Below the pieces are notes generated by a model. That model was not told where the DNA came from. It did not search any database and was given only the letters and a program-made list of their open reading frames with translations. The translations under genes and the position numbers were made by a program. A DNA stretch of 64,000 nucleotides from Monocercomonoides exilis (taxonomy: Eukaryota; Preaxostyla; Oxymonadida; Polymastigidae): NCBI GenBank assembly GCA_001643675.2, contig LSRY02000009.1, positions 939,501-1,003,500 on the forward strand, read 5' to 3'. The first letter of the stretch is position 1. Each line of letters opens with the position of its first letter. This document shows, piece by piece, positions 32,645 to 43,799 of the stretch.

Positions 32645-35600
32645 ATGTTTTTTTCATTTGTATTATTGCAAATTGCTCTTACCATTAATTCAGAAACAAT
32701 TGAACCCATATATGTAAAAGGAAGTGCTATTGATGATTCAGGAACAGGGACAAAGGATAGTCCAGTGAAAACTTTGAATACGGCATATACTAAATTCGAT
32801 GGCAAAGAAAGCGATGCAGTTTATACAATAAAAATAATCAAAACAGATGATCCTCAATTAGCTGAATCAATTACATTCAACAAACAAATCGGAGTGAAAG
32901 TTGTTGGCGTTTACATTAAGGAAGCAGATAATTCAGAGGAGGAAGCTGAAGTGCAGTTAGATTGCAAAATTCAAGTTACAGAAGATCTGATAAAGTGCAG
33001 GGAAACAGTTGAATTGAGTAAGATAGTATTCATCTTCACTTTTTCATTGGCATCTGCGGAAACAACTGAAACGCTATCATTGATCGCTGCAGAAGACGAG
33101 TCAAATTTGTTGAAAATTACAAGTTGCAAGTTCAAACGTCCTGATACAATTCCAGCAGATTCAATGGCAAAAATACACCTTATAAATGTGAAAGCAGGAG
33201 AGTTACAGATGAGTGAAGTACAATGCAGTGATGAAAATAATATGATAATGTTCAGCGTTGCACCTTTTTTGTTTGAAGGAGTTTCGTCTGTTTCATTAAC
33301 GAGTTGTCAATTTGGCAAAATAACATCTAGTGCCAGTTCGGTAATGAGAATCAAAAATACAAACAAAATTCAAGTTTCTTTGGACAGCTGCACATTCACT
33401 GAATGCAAGTCAACTGAAGCAGCAGCTAGTGCAACAAGCGGAGCACTTTATGTTGAAAGTGACGCAACAGATAGTGAATTCACAATTGGAAATACAGGTG
33501 CAACAACATTTACTTCATGCACCTGCGAAAATGGCAAATCAGGAGCAATACATTTGAATATGAAAAAGATAACAGCTGATAAATTAACTTGGCCAAAAAC
33601 AGAAGCGAATTTAAAATTCATAACTTGCACGGTTGGAGCTGCAGCTACATCTAAAAATACATCTTTATATTTAGATGTTAAGGTTGAACTTCATTCAGAA
33701 TTTGCTGCTGCAATGAAAGCTAGCTTTGCGAATGGATATGACAGAACGACACATAAAGATTATATCATGGCAAAAAAAACAGAAACCGAAGATATCGATC
33801 TTGTTTCAGAATATATTGACCCAGCTCCAAAGGAGGTGAAAACTTTTTATGTCAAAAGTGGTGCAACTGAAGGAGATGGATCAGATACAAAACCATGGGC
33901 CAACATAAAAGATGCCTATGATCATTTTACTGAACCAAGCGAAGGTGGTTTCTTCATTGAGATCATGAAAACTGATGGAGAAGGTGGGGCATTGGTTGCA
34001 GAGGTGAATACATTTGACAAAGCAACAGGGGTGACAATTGAGGGATATCAAACTGATGTTAGCAATATTGTAAAAATTGATATCAACTGTCAAACTGCAG
34101 AAGGAAAAGATATGTTCACATGCAAGAAAGCTGTTGCATTCAAATATCTGAAAATGACCTTCCCGTTGACATTTGATAAAAAAGGGGCATCAATGTCAAA
34201 TGATGGAACATTGGCACTTATTCATGCTGATTCGGAATCGACATCTCTGGCCATTGACACTTGCGAATTTGTGAGAGCACCAAAGGAGACAGGAAAAGAT
34301 TACATTGCTAATATTCACGTTGTGAATGTGGATGCTGGAGCTGTTTCAATGAACGATGTTAAATGTACTGGTGCAGAAGAATTGACATTTTCAGTCACAC
34401 CATTCAAAGTTGAGGGAGTGACCTCTGTTTCATTAACCTTGCTGAACATTGAAAAGTTGAATTCCAAACAAAGTGCTGTGATGAAAGTTGTGGGAAAAGC
34501 TGATGAAGTTGTCACAGTTGTGATTGACAGATGCACATTTTCAAATTGCATTTCAAGTGATGAATCCACAGCAACAAGCGGAGCATTGCATGTTGAATGT
34601 GAAAACAAAGGGAGCAAATTTTCAGTGAAAGATAAAAGTGCAACATCATTTTCATCATGCAGTTGCACAAAAGGAAAATCAGGTGCTTTGTATCTGAAAA
34701 TGGCAAATATTGAAAAAGCAAATCAACTGTCATGGCCCGAAACAAAAACTGATGATAATTTTAAATTCACTACTTGCACAGCAGGTGAAGGAGATAACGA
34801 AAAGAGTACAGGAATATATTTGGATGTGCCAGTTGCCCTTCATAAAGATATTGCAGACACAATGAAAGCGGGATTTGCAACAGGATATGTCCGAGGAACA
34901 AATGACTGGAATATTGTTGCCAACAGTGAAGATGGAGATGTTGACTTCACTTCAAAATACTTCAATCCAGCAATTGCATATGTGAAGAAAGATGGAAGTG
35001 GAAATGGAGAAACATATGAAACTCCAATGGGAAGCATTATAAACGCGTATAACGGATTAGTGGCAAAGCCAAGCATCTCTGGATATGTCATCAAAGTTAT
35101 CAAGGAAGAAGATGATAAAAAGATTCTGAAAGCAGAAGCTGTAACATTCGAAAAAGAAGTTAAGATTGTTGGAGTGAAACAAGTTCAAGAGGAAGGTACC
35201 GAAACGAAGAAAGAAGTTGAAGATATAGTCAGCCTTGATTGTGATGCCAAAAATGGAGGAGATTTGTTCACATGCAAAAATAAAGTTGAGTTCAGAGGAA
35301 TTTCCTTCTTGTTCCCATTATCATTGGATAAACCTAAGAATTCAAATGATGATCCAGTTATTAATTCATTGATTGTTGCAGAAGGTGCAGATGCAAAGTT
35401 GAACATTGTGAACTGCAAATTTGTCAAATCAAAAACAGAAACATCATCAAATGATGGTGAAGAAACAGTTGGAATCCATCTTGTGAAAGTGAGTGCAGGA
35501 ACGTTGACAATGAACACTGTTGAATTCAAAGAAGCTAATGAAGTGAAATTCCAAAAGTCAATGTTTGTTATTAATGGTGCTTCTTCAGTCAAATTAGATA

Positions 35601-36250
35601 AAGTTGATATCGAGAAAGTGAGTGTGGTTGATGAGGCAGCAATCATCATTCAAGATGCAACTGATAAAGCTATGAATGTCAAAATCGAAGAGTTGACCAT
35701 GAACGAGGTGAAATCAGAAAAGGGATTGTCAGCAGGTGTTAAGATCAAGATGGTTGATAGTGGTTCAAATGTTGAAATGGGAAAAGATAAGAAATGTTCA
35801 TTCAAATCGTGTGTTGCAACAGCAGGTAATGCAGGAGCAATTACCATTGAGATGAAAAAAGCAGTTGATCATTTGAAACTTCCGGGTGAAGGCAAACTTG
35901 AGTTAGGTGAAAACAAAGGGAAAGATTCATCGGTGGCATCGTTGTGCATCATTGCAGAAGACTTTGATGACTTCTGCAAGAAGGGTGATTCATTTGGGTT
36001 TGCTAAGGATTACAACGATGATAACAAAGGATGGATTGTGGGAGCAAAAGATGAAAAATCTGACCTTGAAGATGTGTATGAGAAATACTTGAAGAAAGAG
36101 GAACCGAAAGAAGAGCCAGAACCAGAAAAGAAGAAGTCAAATGCAGGAACAATTGTTGCAATAGTTGTTCCTATTGTTGTTGTGGTGATTGTTGTGGTTG
36201 TGGTGATTATTGTAATTGTTGTTGTAAGGAAGAAGAGGTCTCGCAACTAA
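32645..36250 (+). CDS. Three-repeat secreted/membrane-anchored surface protein (beta-helix, Pmp-like)
   Basis: A single open frame of 1201 codons ending in TAA, the most intact host-type gene here. Residues 1-16 form a signal peptide (MFFSFVLLQIALTINS). Three homologous units of about 378 residues start near residues 23, 402 and 779 (YVKGSAIDDSGTGTKDSPVK; YVKSGATEGDGSDTKPWANI; YVKKDGSGNGETYETPMGSI). Each contains a Cys block (LDCKIQVTEDLIKCRE-type), a short Cys-bearing strand (ITSCKFKRPD), a SGA-x-H/Y-L turn (KSGAIHLNMKKI; KSGALYLKMANI) and a closing FA-x-GY/YNDD segment. This is the parallel-beta-helix logic of Pmp-like proteins. Residues ~1165-1196 form a Val/Ile-rich membrane helix followed by RKKRSRN, a type I anchor with a tiny cytosolic tail. 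An upstream TTG start is not credible in a eukaryote; the ATG at 32645 directly opens the signal peptide. Ligand unknown. Confidence 0.85.
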   Translation: MFFSFVLLQIALTINSETIEPIYVKGSAIDDSGTGTKDSPVKTLNTAYTKFDGKESDAVYTIKIIKTDDPQLAESITFNKQIGVKVVGVYIKEADNSEEEAEVQLDCKIQVTEDLIKCRETVELSKIVFIFTFSLASAETTETLSLIAAEDESNLLKITSCKFKRPDTIPADSMAKIHLINVKAGELQMSEVQCSDENNMIMFSVAPFLFEGVSSVSLTSCQFGKITSSASSVMRIKNTNKIQVSLDSCTFTECKSTEAAASATSGALYVESDATDSEFTIGNTGATTFTSCTCENGKSGAIHLNMKKITADKLTWPKTEANLKFITCTVGAAATSKNTSLYLDVKVELHSEFAAAMKASFANGYDRTTHKDYIMAKKTETEDIDLVSEYIDPAPKEVKTFYVKSGATEGDGSDTKPWANIKDAYDHFTEPSEGGFFIEIMKTDGEGGALVAEVNTFDKATGVTIEGYQTDVSNIVKIDINCQTAEGKDMFTCKKAVAFKYLKMTFPLTFDKKGASMSNDGTLALIHADSESTSLAIDTCEFVRAPKETGKDYIANIHVVNVDAGAVSMNDVKCTGAEELTFSVTPFKVEGVTSVSLTLLNIEKLNSKQSAVMKVVGKADEVVTVVIDRCTFSNCISSDESTATSGALHVECENKGSKFSVKDKSATSFSSCSCTKGKSGALYLKMANIEKANQLSWPETKTDDNFKFTTCTAGEGDNEKSTGIYLDVPVALHKDIADTMKAGFATGYVRGTNDWNIVANSEDGDVDFTSKYFNPAIAYVKKDGSGNGETYETPMGSIINAYNGLVAKPSISGYVIKVIKEEDDKKILKAEAVTFEKEVKIVGVKQVQEEGTETKKEVEDIVSLDCDAKNGGDLFTCKNKVEFRGISFLFPLSLDKPKNSNDDPVINSLIVAEGADAKLNIVNCKFVKSKTETSSNDGEETVGIHLVKVSAGTLTMNTVEFKEANEVKFQKSMFVINGASSVKLDKVDIEKVSVVDEAAIIIQDATDKAMNVKIEELTMNEVKSEKGLSAGVKIKMVDSGSNVEMGKDKKCSFKSCVATAGNAGAITIEMKKAVDHLKLPGEGKLELGENKGKDSSVASLCIIAEDFDDFCKKGDSFGFAKDYNDDNKGWIVGAKDEKSDLEDVYEKYLKKEEPKEEPEPEKKKSNAGTIVAIVVPIVVVVIVVVVVIIVIVVVRKKRSRN

Positions 36251-37294
36251 AAAATGAAAAGTCAGAGCGTTAACTGTTGCTGATGTGCTATATAAAAAAA
36301 GTAAAAGGCTTATTTTTTTCTTTTATTTTTTTTTTAGAATTAAGTTAAACCCGTGATGCTGATGTTTTGAGTTTTATTATGCTTGTTTGTTATCAACAAA
36401 CATGCTATCTTCTATCTGTTTCCGTCTTTTCTTTTCTTTTCCTTTATCTATTGATAAAATTATTTTATTGGTTTTTTTTTATGGCTAATTGCCATACACT
36501 ATTATCATCATCTTGGCTGTTGACAGTCTTTGATGAATATATTAGCAAAACTTTTCAAAATATTTTTAATTTTTGAAGTCCTATTTGACTTACCGTGCAT
36601 TTGTCGTTCAAAGCTAAAGTTTGGGCTTTTGAAATAAACTTTTGATCCTTGTTAATAAATAAGAATGAATATAGAAAAACATAATTGCGATAATTTTTTT
36701 TTTGATGAAATATAGACTTTGATAATTGTTTATCGGAAGTTGATTGAATTTTTTTAAAAAACAAATGTTCTGTAATGATGAAAAAAAGTTATCAATTTGT
36801 TGCATTCGAAAATAATATCAAAAATTATTTTATGAAAAGAGCAAACGATTTTTAATACTGTTTTATTTGCATAATTGTGATTTGATTGCCAACTTAATTT
36901 GTTTGAAAACTTCTTCTTTCTTCATATTTTTTCGGTGAATCACTTGTTCATATCGAATTATTGAACATTTTCTTTTTAAAAAAAAAAAGACAAAGCACTT
37001 TGATTTCAAATTACAAGCAATCATATGTTGGAAAAAGATGAAAATTTTCGGAAACTTGCATCCATGCATAATGCGATCAAAGTTGACTGACAATTCACAA
37101 AAGATTCGTAATTAATCCATTCGCAATGCTTGCAATATTTGATTTTTATTCTCTTTTGTCTTTCATTTTTTGATAATCGTTCGAGTTTCAAAAAACTGAA
37201 ACAACTATTTGACTCATACTGTTTTGTTTCAAAATGAGCCATATTTTTCCGAAAGAGTTTATTGACAAATCACACACGTCCATTGCTGCCCTGT
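36251..37294. other. AT-rich spacer downstream of the surface-protein gene
   Basis: The 3' flank of the surface-protein gene, AT-rich with T runs near 36.31-36.34 and 36.47 kb. No supported coding sequence. Confidence 0.5.
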
Positions 37295-37694
37295 TTACAA
37301 GAAATCTGTCTCATAATTAATTGCTCCGGGAGTTTTTGAGACACATCCCACACACCAAGTGAATGAATTCGCCCCATTGTCTGCTATTTGCTGTCTCCCT
37401 GGTTTCGATGGATTCCCCTCACTCCCATTGACTGCAACATTCTGAGACCGATAGCATCTGACAAATGAGGTGTTTGAGGCAGCCAATGAAGATGAGGGGC
37501 TGTTGAGCGAGGGGACAATGCCCCCATCATACACATCCCACACCGACACAAATTCACATCCACTCATCAGAAACGAGGTTTGGCCCAGTCCTTCACCCTG
37601 ATGTGTTGTTTTCGATGGATTTGTGGAGATGTTGAAGAAGGTCAGCTGGGTGAGTGTCACAAGGGGTGTCGAGGGAGGTGCCAGAAACGGGGCT
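37295..37694 (-). pseudogene. Pmp-like protein, isolated exon or fragment
   Basis: A clean minus-strand frame of about 130 codons: TPLVTLTQLTFFNISTNPSK, TSFLMSGCEFVSVWDVYDGG, then SNTSFVRCYRSQNVAVN, GRQQIADNGANSFTWC. This is a typical beta-helix repeat with C-x-F strands and GGIV/SNTSF turns. On its 5' side the sequence TTTTTGTGTCTTCAG is a good splice acceptor, so it could be the exon of a longer gene whose other exons I cannot find within 1 kb upstream on that strand. It ends in a stop at GAINYETDFL. Probably a stranded fragment; homologous to the remnant at 0.4-0.66 kb. Confidence 0.6.
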
Positions 37695-38269
37695 GAAGAC
37701 ACAAAAAGATGAGAAATGTGACTCACTTACCAAATCATTCCCTCCTCCTCCAATTTCTTCTTCACTTTCTTCTCTTTTTCTGCCCCATCATTTCTTCTCC
37801 TCCAAACAACCTCTTTTAATTCATTTTTTCTCTTTTTATCCAGCTCAACAAAATATATCTCAATAACACCGGAAATTTATTTTTTTTATGTCTCTTCTTC
37901 TGGTAATTTTAATTTTCTTTGGATAAATGAACATTTTCTCTATCGTTGAAGAAGTTAGCAATAATCGAATTAAGCTTTCAACTTCAGATGTTGAGAAATG
38001 CTCTTCTTTTTCTCATTTTTTTAAACATTTCACAAATTACTTGTACCAATTTTTTGAAAAAGAAAATGACTAATATTTAAATGTTTGAGTGAGGGGATGA
38101 CTAAAAACAACCATATGGCTGATTTTTCTTTTTTTTCATGAAAAAAAACGAAGTGTTATCAAAAAATATATTCATAAAGGGACTGGTTGGTTGGAAAAAT
38201 AAAAGTTATGAATGTTCAAATTCTTTTTTTCGTATAATTAATGTTATATATTTGTTGCTTTGAATAAAA

Positions 38270-38307
<38 letters not shown>

Positions 38308-38564
38308 TTTATGATTTAATGAAGAATGATAAATCGAATGAAAAGTGATTCTTTACAAAATTTATTTAAATATTCAATAAGATAGTTCAAGTTATTTATC
38401 TTTCCATATATTTTGTCCATCAGTTATAAGAACACATAAATTTCTTTTCTTCTTTTTTTCCCCCAGTCAATACCTAATTTTGCTGATCTATTAATTTTGC
38501 ATGATAACGTTACTGAAAATTGAATTTGTGAGGAAATCTAATTCATAATTATTACTGATATAAA
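37695..38564. other. AT-rich spacer with (ATT)n
   Basis: Includes a pure ATT run of about 34 bases at 38274-38307. No gene found. Confidence 0.6.
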
Positions 38565-38796
38565 AAAATTAAGAGAGAGAAAATAGATATCCAATTTCTT
38601 CTCTTCATATTTGAGAGACCACTGCTTATTCGGAGCTTAACTTCTACAACTCATTTGAGTTTCAGCCGTTCGTGTTTATTCTGAAATCTCATGTCTTCGC
38701 AACTGGGCATTTGTTCTTATTATAAATGTGTCTGATTCCTAATCTTTCTGCTCGCTTTTTTAAGGCTGTTTAAATCTGAATTATTCTTGATTTTCC

Positions 38797-39806
38797 TTAG
38801 AAAGCCGAACTGCTTTGATCTTTTCGTCTTTCACAGCGGATCTTTGTGATTCTCCCAACTTCTGTCTCTATTCTTTCCATTGATTCGCCTTCTGACTCAG
38901 TCTCTGAATATATTTGTTTGGTAACTTCTACATTCGTGTTCCATGATACTTCATTATTTGAGTGGCTTCCTTCTTTTTCCCTTGCATTCTCATTCATTGT
39001 TGCTCCAATAACGTTTGCCATTGTGTTTGATAATCGACTCTTAAAGTATTATTTAACAAACGTATTGGTCCTTGGTGAAAGATGAGCGAATTTTTCACTT
39101 TGTGCTGGTGGATATCAGCCATTGTTAACGACGATAAAGTTGCCGATTTGAGAGAATAAGGCGTGAATTTGTTCGGTATTCCTGCTTCCACCATTGCATC
39201 CTTCTCCAGCCTTCAAATCCCGGAAACGTTGAGGGGCTCAAATGTTTCTTCAAAGAAAAAAAAATAAGAAGTTCTTCTATTCATTATTTGAACAATTTCC
39301 CACAGCATCCTGATTGCTGAAGCTGGGCAAATGAAAGTGACTTCTGACAGAAAGGGAACTACGATCTCTGTTCTGGTATTTGATGTCTTTAAGGAGGTAT
39401 CCAAATATACACCATCCTCTGTTATTCTAGACTGGGACATGTCCACCCTTTCAAATTCAGTGAACCTGCAGGCCGAGAAAAGCATTGTGAGAGTCATAAC
39501 TTTCTGTGCAAGTGCTTTGAAAGAAAGATTGATATTGGATCCCAGTTCATTATAGTATTTTTGCAGTGTTTTTGGATTCCATAGCTCAGGCATTGTCTTC
39601 TTCCTTGCATTGTCTGTCCTTCTGAACGACCGAAAAAGAGTTCTTATTATTTTGATCTCTCCCAAGGCTGTGTTGAATGTGAGCGATGAGAAAAAGGAAA
39701 CCGCTGCTTTGATCATTTGAAGCACAGACATTTTAACCCATTTATTCTTAAAGGATAAAAACACGGCTGCACATTTTGCAGTCCACTCTGGTAGGTTGTC
39801 TGGCAT
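38797..39806 (-). pseudogene. DIRS tyrosine recombinase, broken
   Basis: Aligns with copy 1: LPEWTAKCAAVFLSFKNKWV, MLFSACRFTEFERVDMSQSR with the box I arginine, then after a stop at 39213 and frame changes TPYSLKSATLSSLTMADI and LSPRTNTFVK. The box II positions again read Y-x-x-K. The tyrosine of the HY block is followed by a stop (VK then TAA), so the active-site region is broken. Non-functional. Confidence 0.85.
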
Positions 39807-39935
39807 TTCTGTGTGTCCGCATGATTTCCATCGTTCAGCAAAACGTGCAAAGCCGAAAAGGTATCCATCCCATGTGGATTATGCAAAGCCTTGTACGCAT
39901 TGCTCACCAAGCTCCTCTGAAATTTTCCGTTCCTG

Positions 39936-40186
39936 TTAGGCTTGTTTCCAAAACTGTAAACCTTTTCTTTTGAGGGATTCAGAAGAATTAGCCTGAGTTT
40001 CACAGGAGGAAAGCATGCTCCTGTCTTCTTCATTGATGGAACTTCTATCAGTTCCTGGAAATTGTAATTCAGTTCCCAACTGAAGAAGTTGCTGTCGCGC
40101 AAAAGAACTTCCCAGTTCTGACCTTTCCAGTTCGGCAGGAGTAGAACGACTCGAGCTCTCTCCGTCTGAGTTTTCCGTATCACCAT
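39936..40186 (-). pseudogene. DIRS methyltransferase-like domain remnant
   Basis: IRKTQTERARVVLLLPNWKG and QNWEVLLRDSNFF match the end of the copy 1 polyprotein. The frame is shifted relative to the RNase H part, and the PP catalytic-loop motif lies in a separate frame upstream. Confidence 0.7.
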
Positions 40187-40457
40187 CGGAATCAGCGGAA
40201 TTGGAGGATGAGCAAGAACACATTCCTGACACCATGGAACTTATTATCAGTCTTCGGATATGGGGCTTCCGATGACGCACCATCTTTTCAACTTGTGATT
40301 GTGATGAGCCGCGAACGCGTCGACTGTTGGTCTGACTTTGATGAGCGATATAACATTTTTGAAGGTTTTTTTTTATGGGATAGTCCCCTGCTCTTTCGAG
40401 TCGAGATAATGCGTCAGCTCAATTGTTCCGTGTACCTGGAAAATGTTGAGCTTTCAT

Positions 40458-41543
40458 CTACACCTTCGTTGCTTCTTTCCATTTCCATGTCTTTCGGAGA
40501 ACTGGCCTGAGATTTTTCCAAGCATTCCACCGATTGATGTTGAAGGCAACAGAGCTGTTGTCCGACCTCAATTGAAGTTGAGATATTTTGTTTGTTCTGA
40601 TTATTTGTGAGAAATGGTGGAGTGCCAATAACACCGCCAACTGTTCCCTGTAATTTGAAGATTTGCTGCGAGCATATTTGTGGAACTTTGCATGCCAGTC
40701 CAGAATTCTGTTGTTGATTCGAAGTGTTGCTCCCATAGCTAGCTCCGAAGTATCCGTTGAAAGTGTTGCTTGGTGAAAAAATACTGTTTGAAATTGCCGA
40801 GGCTTGTTCAGGTTCAGAATCCATTTCTATTCCCGTCACTCCTTCAGAACAGAGGTATTCATCTTCATCATCCAGCTCCATCCTGATGTCCTCACATTCT
40901 TCTGGAACAGACGATGCAAAGCCACCATCCGAAGTGATGCGTCTTGTCTGACAAAGCGGACTGCATTTATCTTCCCGATTAGAGAAGCGAAATCTTTTAT
41001 ACGAACTTGTTTGACCATGACGCTCTTCTTTTCCCAGAGACAGAGGAGAGCTGCAAGAGAAAAAGCTTTGTCTTTTTCCAATCTCGCTGTGAACTCCTCT
41101 GTATCACAGTCGAATCCCAAATAGGTAGATTTCTTTGTTGTTGATTCCAACTGGCATTTGTCCTTGTGAACCATTAACCCCAAGCTTTCCAAGAGCAACA
41201 ACACTTCACTCTTTATTATTTCCAAATACTCTCTGTTCCGCTGGAGTATTATCATATCGTCGAGATATGCAATGACTCTCACGTTCCATTTTTCCTTTAT
41301 GGCTCTTGTTTCCTTCCTCATAATCTTTGTGAAGATCCTTGGTGCATCCATAAATCCAAATGGCATTCCTACGAATGAATAATCTGTTCCTTCGAACGTG
41401 AAACTGAGATACGGTTTAAAATCTGGTGAGACGGGGATGAGGCAATAGGCTTGAGCCAGATCCAACGTTATTGCATAATCGCCATTCTGAATGAAGTGTT
41501 CCACAGCTCTCTCGCTTTCGCAATTGAAGTGAAATCTCTTCAT
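40458..41543 (-). pseudogene. DIRS reverse transcriptase and RNase H, broken
   Basis: RT motifs LDLAQAYCLIPVSPDFKPYL, GMPFGFMDAPRIFTKIM and VRVIAYLDDMIILQ (intact YLDD). RNase H follows in the same frame after TGA and TAG stops near 40.83 kb: TDTSELAMGATLRINN, QLQLRSDNSSVAFNINRWNA. A further shift separates the methyltransferase-like part. Confidence 0.88.
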
Positions 41544-41712
41544 TGCTGTATTAAGTGGATGGCAATCTATGATCTGTCACCAGGCTCCTGTCTTTTTTTT
41601 GACCAAAAAAACATTGTTTTTGAATTTGACCTGATTTCAAAGCTTAATCTGATAATACCTGTACCCTGTTGCTCCTTTAGCTCATCTCTGAAAGCTCTCC
41701 GCTGTTCTTCGC

Positions 41713-42428
41713 TCATTCGCTTTGCTCCATCTTCCAAGATCTTTTTTCCAATCTTTCTTTTGCTCTTTTATTCTTCCAGCATGCATTCGCTCCAAGTCTG
41801 ATAAGTTTTCTTCCATTTATCTTGTCCCATTCCTGGAAAAACAATGTAGTTCTGCCTCTAATTATTTTTTGAGTACTTGTTTGCATTTCATGTTTCCCTC
41901 GGAACACCCTGAAAGTTCCCTGCTCCAAGCTTCTGTTGACTTTCTTTGGGAGTTTCGATAAGGGGGTTGACTTCGAGGCGTCCGGGGCCAACTTCCAAAA
42001 AACCGCCTTCAACTGAAGCCCTTTGCCTGCGTTGTTCTGTATGATGATCTTCCGACATTATCTGTTCTCTTTCGAAAATTATCCCCTCTGTGGAATTTTG
42101 AATTTGCTTCTGTTCAACACGAACCTCCTCCAAAATGTCTTGTTGCCTCTTTATTAATAAGCATCACGTCGTATCTGCCACCATCTTTCAAGCGGCTGAA
42201 AACCCATATCTGCCTCGGATCCGAGCTCTTCTGGCTTTTTGAATTATCTGAGTCACTAGTCACAAAGCATCTTTTATCATCTCGTAAGCTAAATCAGGTT
42301 TCATCTTTATGTTCTGAATAAATAATAACAATGCTTTGTAAGCTGGAAATAAATACCTTTAACCTGCTTACCAGCCTTGTCCCATGCTTTGTGATTCCAT
42401 AACTGTGACCTAACTGCTACCGGTGGGC
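41713..42428 (-). pseudogene. DIRS Gag/RT junction remnant
   Basis: A 99-codon frame (IRGRTTLFFQEWDKINGRKL, LGANACWKNKRAKERLEK) aligns with the start of the copy 1 RT frame (GGRTALFLSAWKRIGGEKLI). Shifted frames upstream to the edge of the insertion at 42429 correspond to the basic end of Gag. Confidence 0.65.
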
Positions 42429-42559
42429 AGAGATATGGAATATCTGCTATAAATTTATTTTGATTAAGATCTATCAATATTATCGATATATGTGCATCTG
42501 GTGGTTGTTATCATCTGGTATAATAAGTTGGAATAGGTAATGATAATCAGATAGAGGTC

Positions 42560-42799
42560 ATGAGGAGATTGCTGATATTCTTAGGGGTTATCATGATTAG
42601 ATATTCAGTGATGTTCAATAAAGAAGGAGTTATTGATAGGTGTAATCGAGATACATCAATAGCCGATATACCATATCTCCAAGGAGGAAAATTGGCTATC
42701 AGATTAACTGAAAATGTTCAAGTTGGTAAATTAATGGTAAAATTGTATGTTATCGTTGGTGAAATCGTTGACGAAAAACATGTGTTGAACATGTGTTGA
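42560..42799 (+). other. Conserved short frame in the left TIR
   Basis: A 79-codon ATG frame with a hydrophobic start (MRRLLIFLGVIMIRYSVMF) that runs into the minisatellite. The right arm has the same frame (47738-47499, minus) with one V/A difference. It could be a small secreted or membrane peptide, or only a conserved non-coding terminus. No family recognised. Confidence 0.35.
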
Positions 42800-43103
42800 A
42801 CATGCGTTGAACATGTGTTGAACATGCGTTGAACATGAGTTGAACATGAGTTGAACATGAGTTGAACATGAGTTGAACATGAGTTGAACATGAGTTGAAC
42901 ATGAGTTGAACATGAGTTGAACATGAGTTGAACATGAGTTGAACATGTGTTGAACATGTGTTGAACATGTGTTGAACATGTGTTGAACATGCGTTGAACA
43001 TGTGTTGAACATGCGTTGAACATGAGTTGAACATGAGTTGAACATGAGTTGAACATGAGTTGAACATGTGTTGAACATGTGTTGAACATGTGTTGAACCT
43101 GTT
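42785..43103. repeat. 11-bp minisatellite, 29 units (left TIR)
   Basis: Unit TTGAACATGNG, where N is T, C or A. Starts are spaced exactly 11 bases from 42785 to 43093. Because 11 is not a multiple of three and the antisense lacks stops, all three antisense frames encode the same 11-residue repeat (MFNSCSTHVQL type). Confidence 0.97.
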
Positions 43104-43189
43104 AGTGTTATCGTTTGCGTTATCGTTGGTGTTATCGTTGGTGAAATCGAAAATTAAAATAATTGATTTTATTTTTTGGTTTTCAGTAA

Positions 43190-43402
43190 ATGGGTCAGAA
43201 GAAGATATGCGTAACTGTGAAAGAAGCTAAAGCGGCTCAACAGAAACAAATTTAACAGTTTCAGGAAAAACGTATGGAAGAAACAAAGTATTTCAACGAA
43301 CATGTGTCTGAGAAACAGAAGAAGTTGATTAAGATTTTGATAAGAAAGCTTATCGAAAGTGAAGAGTTGTTTGATGAGATAATGGAGAAAATTATTGTTT
43401 GA
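43190..43402 (+). pseudogene. Small coiled-coil frame in the left TIR, with TAA at codon 22
   Basis: MGQKKICVTVKEAKAAQQKQ, stop, then QFQEKRMEETKYFNEHVSEK, QKKLIKILIRKLIESEELFD and EIMEKIIV. The identical arrangement including the stop is in the right TIR (47295-47083, minus). It is preceded by TTGGTTTTCAG, a possible splice acceptor. Helical and lysine/glutamate-rich; role unknown. Confidence 0.45.
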
Positions 43403-43799
43403 GTTGAATGCGTTAATAATTGCTTGCAATAGTTAACTATTTCACATGCACCGGGAAGACTGTGTAGATAATAAGGATCCTGTGTCATGGAAATGTTGAG
43501 AAAAAATCCTTGTACTGGAAGCGAAGTTTGGTAGACCGAGAAGGTTGTCAATTTTTATTCCATTTGAAAACACCTTTCAACATGCCATTTCTGCCATATG
43601 AGTGTTTTTCCATAAATTTGTGAGGTCATAAAGAGGTTTTTTGTTTTTCAATGAGTGCTATCATCTTGCCACATTGCCACATAAAATCGTTGATGTTATG
43701 TTACAAGTGGCACACACTTTTGTATCGTTTGCGTATTAATGATTTTCAAAAAAACGAAAATGTTTTGTTAATTTTTTCTGAACAGTTCATTTCATCTTC

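Noticed and set aside
42718-43089. Three overlapping antisense frames encoding MFNSCSTHVQL repeats
   Set aside because: They are a by-product of the 11-bp repeat, identical in all three frames, and unlikely to be translated.
42785-43103. CRISPR-like array
   Set aside because: The 11-bp units are contiguous with no spacers, and the context is eukaryotic.
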